A stretch of 64,000 bases of DNA, taken from Phyllobacterium zundukense (GTDB taxonomy: Bacteria; Pseudomonadota; Alphaproteobacteria; Rhizobiales; Rhizobiaceae). The position numbers were made by a program, and so were the translations under genes. The notes beneath the pieces are model-generated. The model saw only the letters and a program-made list of their open reading frames with translations. It ran no database searches and was not told the DNA's origin. Positions within the stretch are counted from its first letter, which is position 1. Each line of letters opens with the position of its first letter. Shown here one piece after another: positions 56,786-64,000 of this stretch. The DNA lies in NCBI RefSeq assembly GCF_002764115.1, contig NZ_CP017940.1:1028501-1092500 (forward strand), written 5' to 3'.

Positions 56786-57703
56786 ATGGGCGGCCGCAAT
56801 TATGAAGTCTATGACGTCTTCACCGACAAGGTGCTGACCGGAAATCCGTTGGCCATCGTGCATGATGCGGAGGGGCTGGACGATCTGGCGATGCAACGAA
56901 TTGCCCGGGAATTCAACCTGTCCGAAACCGTATTTGTATTGCCTGCAAAAAACCCGGCACATACAGCCTGGGCACGTATTTTTACACCCGACTATGAAAT
57001 GCCATTCGCGGGCCACCCAACAGTCGGAACCGCCGTCGCACTGGCCCAACGCCGCTTCGGCGCGGTCGAGGAAGATCAGGACGCGCTGATCATCTTGGAG
57101 GAACAGGTTGGTCCTGTGCGCTGCGGCGTGAAACTGAGCACAGGCGGTGCCTTTGCAGAATTCGACCTCCCGCGCTTGCCCCAGGAAATACCCTATAAGT
57201 ACGACAAGATCGCCATTGCCAATGCGCTGCGGCTCGAACCGCGGGAGATTGGCTTCGAGAACCATGTTCCGAGCATATGGGACGCGGGCGTGCCATTTCT
57301 ACTGGTGCCGATCCATGGTCTTGAAGCTGCGGGTCGCATCAGAATCAACCAGACCGCGATGAAGGATGTCGCGCCGACGATTGGCCATCGCCAGCTGCCG
57401 GTCTATGCCTATTGCCGCGAAACAATCCTGCATGACAGTCATTTCCATTCGCGCATGTTCGTCAACGACGAGGGCACATATGAAGATCCGGCGACAGGGT
57501 CTGCAACTGCTGCCTTCGCGGGGGCCATCCACGCCTTTGATGAGCCGCTGGACGGTTTGTTGCGGCTATCGATCGAACAAGGACATGAGATGGGGCGGCC
57601 ATCGAGCTTGCGTCTCGAACTCGATATTATCGATCAGAAGCTGACCGGGGGACGTATTGGAGGCTCCGCGATCAAGATTGCAGAGGGTCAGCTTTTTGTG
57701 TGA
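56786..57703 (+). CDS. PhzF family isomerase
   Basis: A 305-residue PhzF-like enzyme. The active-site Glu47 is in FNLSETVFVL, and IFTPDYEMPFAGHPTVGTAV (two-domain PhzF fold) and YEDPATGSATAAFAGAIHAF are typical. It is unlikely to make phenazine, since no phz genes are near; its substrate is unknown. GGGAG at 56773-56777 favours the ATG at 56786 over the ATG at 56780. Confidence 0.88.
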   Translation: MGGRNYEVYDVFTDKVLTGNPLAIVHDAEGLDDLAMQRIAREFNLSETVFVLPAKNPAHTAWARIFTPDYEMPFAGHPTVGTAVALAQRRFGAVEEDQDALIILEEQVGPVRCGVKLSTGGAFAEFDLPRLPQEIPYKYDKIAIANALRLEPREIGFENHVPSIWDAGVPFLLVPIHGLEAAGRIRINQTAMKDVAPTIGHRQLPVYAYCRETILHDSHFHSRMFVNDEGTYEDPATGSATAAFAGAIHAFDEPLDGLLRLSIEQGHEMGRPSSLRLELDIIDQKLTGGRIGGSAIKIAEGQLFV

Positions 57704-57758
57704 GGCTCGACTTTGCATTGTTACTATGCGCAGCCGTCATAAAGTTTTCAAGAAGGGC

Positions 57759-57786
57759 TGGACAGGCAGAATTTGCCCCGTTATAG
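57759..57786 (+). promoter_or_regulatory. Promoter ahead of tRNA-Lys
   Basis: TGGACA at 57759-57764 and TTATAG at 57781-57786 are 16 bases apart. The -10 box ends 32 bases before the tRNA. Confidence 0.5.
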
Positions 57787-57818
57787 AGCGCTCACCTTCG
57801 GTCGTCAAAGCGGCTGAC

Positions 57819-57894
<76 letters not shown>

Positions 57895-57902
57895 TTCTTT
57901 TG

Positions 57903-57928
57903 AAAAAAGGGCCGCATGGCCCTTTTTT
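57903..57928 (+). terminator. Intrinsic terminator after tRNA-Lys
   Basis: AAAAAAGGGCC at 57903-57913 pairs with GGCCCTTTTTT at 57918-57928 around a GCAT loop. The T run is part of the stem. Confidence 0.92.
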
Positions 57929-57981
57929 CATGCACGCAAGGCAGGCGCCTGCCTGCTCGCAATCGCTAGAGGAGAGTTTCC

Positions 57982-58326
57982 ATGAGCATTCGTCGCATTG
58001 AAGTTGGTCCGCGCATGAGCCAGGCCGTGATCCATGGCAATACTGTCTATCTCGCTGGTCAGGTTGGTGGACCAGGCAAGAGCGTCACCGAGCAGACCAA
58101 GGATGTTCTGGCGGCAGTCGATCGCTTGCTGAAGGAAGCAGGCACCGATAAATCCAAGCTGTTGCAGGCCATTATCTGGCTCGACGACATGAAGGACTTT
58201 GGCGAGATGAACGCAGTCTGGGATTCTTGGGTCGATCAAGCCAACACGCCGGCACGTGCAACTGGCGAAGCCAAGCTTGCGACACCGGAATACAAGGTGG
58301 AAATCATCATCACTGCAGCAATTTGA
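57982..58326 (+). CDS. RidA/YjgF family protein
   Basis: A 114-residue member of the Rid family, which in RidA proper hydrolyses reactive enamine and imine intermediates. Typical marks are MSQAVIHGNTVYLAGQVGG, then LKEAGTDKSKLLQAIIWLDD and TPARATGEAKLATPEYKVEI. The catalytic Arg of true RidA is likely present in NTPARATGEA. AGAGGAGAG lies nine bases before the ATG. Confidence 0.9.
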   Translation: MSIRRIEVGPRMSQAVIHGNTVYLAGQVGGPGKSVTEQTKDVLAAVDRLLKEAGTDKSKLLQAIIWLDDMKDFGEMNAVWDSWVDQANTPARATGEAKLATPEYKVEIIITAAI

Positions 58327-58577
58327 TTCTCTGTGCGCACGAACCAGGAACGGTTACTGCGCACCAAGTATGAAATTACATCAGGCAGGCGATAGAAAAA
58401 GCCAGCATGTCTGGACAAAAGCCCGAGTAAATTACTTGAGCACACTGGATTTTTGGCGCGGAAATGAATAAAGTCCGCGCTTCTCCGGATTGCCGTAGTG
58501 GCAATTCTTCAAACGCTTGTCTGATTGTGGTCAATTGTGATTCTGCAAGACGAGGCAAGCATGGGTAAGGAAAACGA

Positions 58578-58850
58578 TTGCAAGTTCTCGTCCGTGACAA
58601 CAATGTTGAACAGGCCCTGCGGGTCCTGAAGAAGAAGATGCAGCGGGAAGGTCTTTTCCGCGAAATGAAGGCGCGCCAGGCATTCGAAAAGCCGTCCGAG
58701 CGCCGCGTCCGTGAAAAGGCTGAAGCCGTAAGCCGTGCCCGCAAGGCTGCACGCAAGCAGGCACAGCGCGAAGGCCTGTTGCCCGGTCCGAAGAAAAAGG
58801 AACGGGTTGCCCGTCCGAACGGCAGCACTGGCGGCGATTTCAACCGATAA
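58578..58850 (+). CDS. rpsU: 30S ribosomal protein S21
   Basis: A 90-residue S21 starting [20 protein letters not shown]. It has the [20 protein letters not shown] core and an extended basic C-terminus ([20 protein letters not shown]), longer than the 71 residues in E. coli, as usual in this group. It starts with TTG behind GTAAGGAAAACGA. The gap of about 250 bases upstream holds its promoter but no strong match could be fixed. Confidence 0.95.
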   Translation: MQVLVRDNNVEQALRVLKKKMQREGLFREMKARQAFEKPSERRVREKAEAVSRARKAARKQAQREGLLPGPKKKERVARPNGSTGGDFNR

Positions 58851-58854
58851 ATCC

Positions 58855-58875
58855 ATGACCGGCCCGACCGGTCAT
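58855..58875 (+). repeat. Inverted repeat after rpsU
   Basis: ATGACCGG at 58855-58862 pairs with CCGGTCAT at 58868-58875 around CCCGA. It has no clear T tract and lies ahead of the stronger terminator. Confidence 0.6.
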
Positions 58876-58890
58876 TTGTAAACGCGACAG

Positions 58891-58928
58891 AACCCGCACG
58901 GCCTCTGCTGTAGCGGGTTTCGTTTTGC
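58891..58928 (+). terminator. Terminator after rpsU
   Basis: AACCCGC at 58891-58897 pairs with GCGGGTT at 58913-58919, then TCGTTTTG. The loop is 15 bases, which is long but tolerable. Confidence 0.7.
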
Positions 58929-59077
58929 TCAAATCAGGCTGAATTCTTAAAAGCCTCCAGTCGTTTGCTTTTGAGCGAGAACAGAATATCCGGTTTCCAA
59001 AAAGTGCCTTCTTGTGCAGTGCGGCAAAGCCTTCCTATTCATAGGCGACAAGATTCACGCCTTATGGAGACGCGGCA

Positions 59078-59647
59078 ATGGCACTCAAGCTCAACATCAT
59101 CATCGCCAGCACACGGCCGGGCCGCGGAGGCCCCGCAGTTGCAAAATGGTTTAATGAATTTGCCAGGCAAGATGGCCGGTTTGACCCTGTTCTGGTCGAT
59201 CTTGCCGAGATCAATCTGCCGATCTTTGACGAACCCAATCATCCTCGCCTGAAAAAGTACGAACACGCGCATACAAGGAAATGGAGCGAGATTGTCGATT
59301 CGGGTGATGCCTATGTTTTTGTTACGCCGGAATATGATTATTTCGCCCCGCCGCCGCTGACCAATGCGATGATCTATCTCTGGCAGGAGTGGAACTACAA
59401 GCCTGCCGGTTTTGTCAGCTATGGCGGCGTCTCGGGCGGCTTGCGCTCGGTCGAATCAGTCAAGGGACTGATGGCCGGATTGCGCATGGTTCCCATTCCG
59501 GAAGGCGTTCCGGTACATTCCTACCAGCAATACATCAACGATGAAGGCGTATTCCAGCCAAGTGAAAGCATCGTGACAAGCGCAACGAACATGCTCGGCG
59601 AGCTAACCAAATGGGCTGGCGCGTTGAAACAGCTTCGCGCAGCATAG
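59078..59647 (+). CDS. NADPH-dependent FMN reductase family protein
   Basis: A 189-residue flavodoxin-fold protein. The FMN phosphate loop is IIIASTRPGRGGPAVA, followed by VTPEYDYFAPPPLTNAMIYL and the VSYGGVSGGLRSVE block. Such proteins reduce FMN, quinones or azo compounds with NAD(P)H; the substrate is not clear. The start follows CTTATGGAGACGCGGCA. Confidence 0.88.
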   Translation: MALKLNIIIASTRPGRGGPAVAKWFNEFARQDGRFDPVLVDLAEINLPIFDEPNHPRLKKYEHAHTRKWSEIVDSGDAYVFVTPEYDYFAPPPLTNAMIYLWQEWNYKPAGFVSYGGVSGGLRSVESVKGLMAGLRMVPIPEGVPVHSYQQYINDEGVFQPSESIVTSATNMLGELTKWAGALKQLRAA

Positions 59648-59697
59648 AACATACACCCGCTTGACAACGAAGTCGCGAGCGGGTCAGTTAGGGTTAT

Positions 59698-61734
<2,037 letters not shown>

Positions 61735-61738
61735 CGTC

Positions 61739-62698
61739 GTGGACGTTCTGGTAAGGGGGGCCGGCGTTGCGGGCCTTGCCGTTGCCCATGAACTCATGTC
61801 GCGCGGGGCGCGCGTAACGGTACTTGATCCTCTCACGAGCGGGCGAGCATCCTGGTACGCAGGGGGCATGCTTGCCCCCTATTGCGAGCGGGAAAGCGCC
61901 GAGCAGCGGGTCGTGGAACTCGGTTTGCGGGCAGCGGATTGGTGGGAGGCGGTGCTGCCCGGCTCTGTCATTCGCAACGGGACGCTGGTTCTGGCTCCGG
62001 CGCGCGACGTCAAGGAACTGGACCGGTTCGGGTCGCGAACGTCGGGCTACGAAGCGGTGGAGGAAGAGGCCATTGCCGCGCTTGAGCCTGATTTGGCGGG
62101 GCGCTTTCGCAAAGGCCTTTTCTTCGATGGGGAGGCACATCTCGACCCCAGGCACGTGCTGATCAGTCTGGCGGCAAGGCTCGCCGCTGCAGGCGTTTTG
62201 TTCGAAACAGATTTGTCACAATCTGATTCGGCCAGCTTTGATTGGATCATGGATTGCACCGGCTATTCCACGGCAGATGAGGATATACGCGGTGTGCGCG
62301 GCGAAATGCTCATCTTGCGTACGCCGGATATCTCGCTGTCGCGTCCGGTCCGGGTCATTCACCCGCGCTTCCCGGTCTATGTCGTGCCGCGCGACGACAA
62401 CACCTTCATGGTGGGGGCGACGATGATCGAAAGCGACTCGCACGGGCCGATCACGGCGCGCTCGATGATGGAATTGCTCAACGCGGCCTATAGTCTGCAT
62501 CCGGCATTTGGCGAGGCAGAAATTATCGAGACGGGGGCGGGGATACGCCCGGCCTATCCGGACAATCTGCCGCGTGTGGCGCGCGAAGGAAAAACGATCA
62601 GCATCAACGGACTTTATCGGCATGGATTTCTGCTTGCACCAGCGATGGCTATGCAGGCTGCTGACATGATTTTCGAGACCAGGAGCGAAACCCCATGA
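61739..62698 (+). CDS. thiO: Glycine oxidase ThiO
   Basis: A 319-residue FAD-dependent D-amino-acid oxidase type protein (VRGAGVAGLAVAHELMSRGA nucleotide site, SWYAGGMLAPYCERES, and the C-terminal ETGAGIRPAYPDNLPRVARE). It makes the imine of glycine used to build the thiazole. I chose the GTG at 61739, four bases after the thiC stop; the frame continues upstream inside thiC but that part is a shadow. Confidence 0.92.
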   Translation: MDVLVRGAGVAGLAVAHELMSRGARVTVLDPLTSGRASWYAGGMLAPYCERESAEQRVVELGLRAADWWEAVLPGSVIRNGTLVLAPARDVKELDRFGSRTSGYEAVEEEAIAALEPDLAGRFRKGLFFDGEAHLDPRHVLISLAARLAAAGVLFETDLSQSDSASFDWIMDCTGYSTADEDIRGVRGEMLILRTPDISLSRPVRVIHPRFPVYVVPRDDNTFMVGATMIESDSHGPITARSMMELLNAAYSLHPAFGEAEIIETGAGIRPAYPDNLPRVAREGKTISINGLYRHGFLLAPAMAMQAADMIFETRSETP

Positions 62699-62892
62699 AA
62701 CTCATCGTTAATGGTGAACCGCACGACGTCACTGCACAATCTCTCGACGCCTTACTCAGCGAGTTGGCATTCGAAGGCGAATGGCTGGCGACGGCGCTCA
62801 ATGGCGAGCTGGTGCGGTCCCCGGAACGACGGGCCTGCCGCCTGACCGAGGGCGACCGGGTGGAAATACTCACTCCGCGGCAAGGAGGCTGA
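62695..62892 (+). CDS. thiS: Sulfur carrier protein ThiS
   Basis: A 65-residue ubiquitin-like protein ending in Arg-Gln-Gly-Gly, the carboxy-terminal di-Gly that becomes a thiocarboxylate. It delivers sulfur to ThiG. It starts in the thiO stop (ATGA) and ends three bases before thiG. Confidence 0.94.
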   Translation: MKLIVNGEPHDVTAQSLDALLSELAFEGEWLATALNGELVRSPERRACRLTEGDRVEILTPRQGG

Positions 62893-62895
62893 GAC

Positions 62896-63669
62896 ATGCT
62901 GACCCTCTATGATACCAAACTATCGTCCCGCCTTTTGCTCGGCACCGCTCAATATCCTTCGCCCGCCATCCTGATGGACGCAATCAAGGCTTCTGGAACA
63001 GAAATCGTCACTGTCTCGCTGCGACGGGAGATGGGAGGCGGCAAATCCGGCGACAAGTTCTGGTCGCTCATCCGCTCGCTCGCAGTCCACGTCCTGCCGA
63101 ACACGGCCGGGTGCCATACGGTCAAGGAGGCTGTTCTCACCGCACAAATGGCGCGGGATGTCTTTGCGACCGATTGGATCAAGCTCGAAGTTATCGGTAA
63201 TCACGATACGCTGCAGCCTGATGTGTTCGCGCTGGTTGAGGCTGCCCGCATCTTGTCCGATGACGGGTTCAAGGTCTTTCCCTATATGACGGATGATCTG
63301 GTTGTCGCAGAGCGCCTGCTCGAGGCAGGATGTGAAGTGCTGATGCCTTGGTGCGCGCCGATCGGCTCGGCCCTTGGTCCGCTCAATTTGCACGCCTTGC
63401 GTTCATTGCGGGGGCATCTCCCCGATGTTCCGATGATCGTCGATGCCGGTCTCGGACGCCCTTCGCATGCTGCGACGGTCATGGAGCTTGGGTTCGATGC
63501 GATCCTGTTGAATACTGCGGTGGCGAAGGCCGGTGATCCGGTAGCGATGGCGGGCGCTTTCGCCAAGGCAACGGAGGCGGGGCATACTGCCTATCGCGCC
63601 GGCATGCTGGAACCGCGCGACGTAGCTGTGCCGTCAACGCCAGTGATCGGCAAGGCCGTATTTACGTAA
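62896..63669 (+). CDS. thiG: Thiazole synthase ThiG
   Basis: A 257-residue TIM-barrel enzyme that forms the thiazole phosphate from deoxyxylulose phosphate, ThiS-thiocarboxylate and the glycine imine. Lys96 in IKLEVIG is the likely Schiff-base residue. [24 protein letters not shown] and [17 protein letters not shown] are family blocks. No thiE follows; the next gene is on the other strand. Confidence 0.96.
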   Translation: MLTLYDTKLSSRLLLGTAQYPSPAILMDAIKASGTEIVTVSLRREMGGGKSGDKFWSLIRSLAVHVLPNTAGCHTVKEAVLTAQMARDVFATDWIKLEVIGNHDTLQPDVFALVEAARILSDDGFKVFPYMTDDLVVAERLLEAGCEVLMPWCAPIGSALGPLNLHALRSLRGHLPDVPMIVDAGLGRPSHAATVMELGFDAILLNTAVAKAGDPVAMAGAFAKATEAGHTAYRAGMLEPRDVAVPSTPVIGKAVFT

Positions 63670-63686
63670 CAATTGGATACGCAAGC

Positions 63687-64000
63687 TCAGCTGTCGAGCA
63701 TCTCGGCTACTTTACCGTCCTCGCCATAAACGAGGCAATCGGCGATGGTCGTCTTATCGAGAACGCCGCGCGTGACATTGGCGACCTCGTTGAAAACATG
63801 ACGGATTTCGCATGTTTCTTCGCTCTGGCAATCCTCGCAGCGGCGATAGGCGATCTTGCTCAGGCAGGGCAGAGGTGCGATCGGGCCATCGATCAGGCGC
63901 AGCACCTCGCCGAAGGTGATGTCTTCGGCTGGCTTGAGCAGCAGATAGCCACCCATCTTGCCACGGCGGCTCATGACAATACCTTGGTGCTTCAGATCAA
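63687..64000 (-). CDS. Rrf2 family regulator, N-terminus outside the window
   Basis: The final 103 or so residues of an Rrf2 protein. The frame is open to the window edge (DLKHQGIVMSRRGKMGGYLL, the end of the winged HTH), so the true start is beyond 64000. Four Cys occur in CLSKIAYRRCEDCQSEETC, a likely iron-sulfur or redox site, as in IscR and NsrR. It does not resemble RirA. It is convergent with thiG, so it need not regulate it. Confidence 0.88.
   Translation of the reverse strand, partial: DLKHQGIVMSRRGKMGGYLLLKPAEDITFGEVLRLIDGPIAPLPCLSKIAYRRCEDCQSEETCEIRHVFNEVANVTRGVLDKTTIADCLVYGEDGKVAEMLDS

Overview
The window looks like chromosomal DNA of an alphaproteobacterium of the order Hyphomicrobiales (Rhizobiales). 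The strongest evidence is a circularly permuted two-piece tmRNA on the minus strand near 31340-31671, whose tag reads ANDNYAEARLAA. A BA14K-type secreted protein, the alpha-type SspB with DUF4169 and ribbon-helix-helix neighbours, the hflK-hflC-DUF2065-Do protease order and a C-terminally extended S21 all fit this. The genus cannot be fixed from the sequence; Phyllobacterium, Mesorhizobium, Brucella and Ochrobactrum relatives are plausible. Gene density is high, most genes are housekeeping, and no insertion sequence, prophage or CRISPR array was seen.

Layout. 1-8.4 kb: the end of ligA, a DUF2461 gene, a cupin, azlCD, an M24 aminopeptidase P, prmA, a SCO1 copper chaperone with a small membrane protein, a lipoprotein and a hexapeptide acyltransferase. 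8.4-13.1 kb: creA, a cytoplasmic amidase with an SH3b domain, a damaged Phd/VapC toxin-antitoxin pair and uvrD. 13.3-25.8 kb: PQQ glucose dehydrogenase, a divergent Lrp regulator and EamA transporter, a Tat-exported dienelactone hydrolase, a secreted protein with a DUF2185 protein, an FAD-linked D-2-hydroxyacid dehydrogenase, a giant AsmA protein and a VOC protein. 25.9-31.7 kb: the SspB cluster, a TetR/Bcr-type efflux pair with paired operators, DUF899, an ArsR/AHSA1 pair and ssrA.

31.8-44.4 kb: DUF2853, thyA-folA, hflKC-DUF2065-degP, serB and miaA, an orphan HerA-type ATPase, and the acetolactate synthase genes behind a leader-peptide attenuator. 44.5-48.4 kb: a LysE transporter, a cobalt-type nitrile hydratase with its accessory protein, a small secreted protein gene that looks frameshifted, and a compact RecD-like helicase. 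48.5-59.6 kb: an Asp-nucleophile hydrolase, pdxJ, kup, a TetR gene directly ahead of ilvC, a BA14K protein, an EEP nuclease, a NUDIX protein, a PhzF protein, tRNA-Lys(CUU), RidA, rpsU and an FMN reductase. 59.7-64 kb: a TPP riboswitch ahead of thiC-thiO-thiS-thiG, then an Rrf2 regulator cut by the window end.

The common themes are branched-chain amino acid synthesis (ilvB, ilvH, ilvC, and azlCD export), one-carbon and nucleotide supply (thyA, folA), membrane proteolysis (HflKC, Do protease, SspB, tmRNA) and cofactor synthesis (PdxJ, ThiCOSG). The features most worth a second look are the Phd-VapC fusion and frameshift, the apparently leaderless ilv leader peptide, the possible CTG start of the AsmA gene, the orphan HerA, the nitrile hydratase operon with its frameshifted tail gene, and the paired operators of the TetR/efflux locus. 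I found no clearly new multi-gene system.
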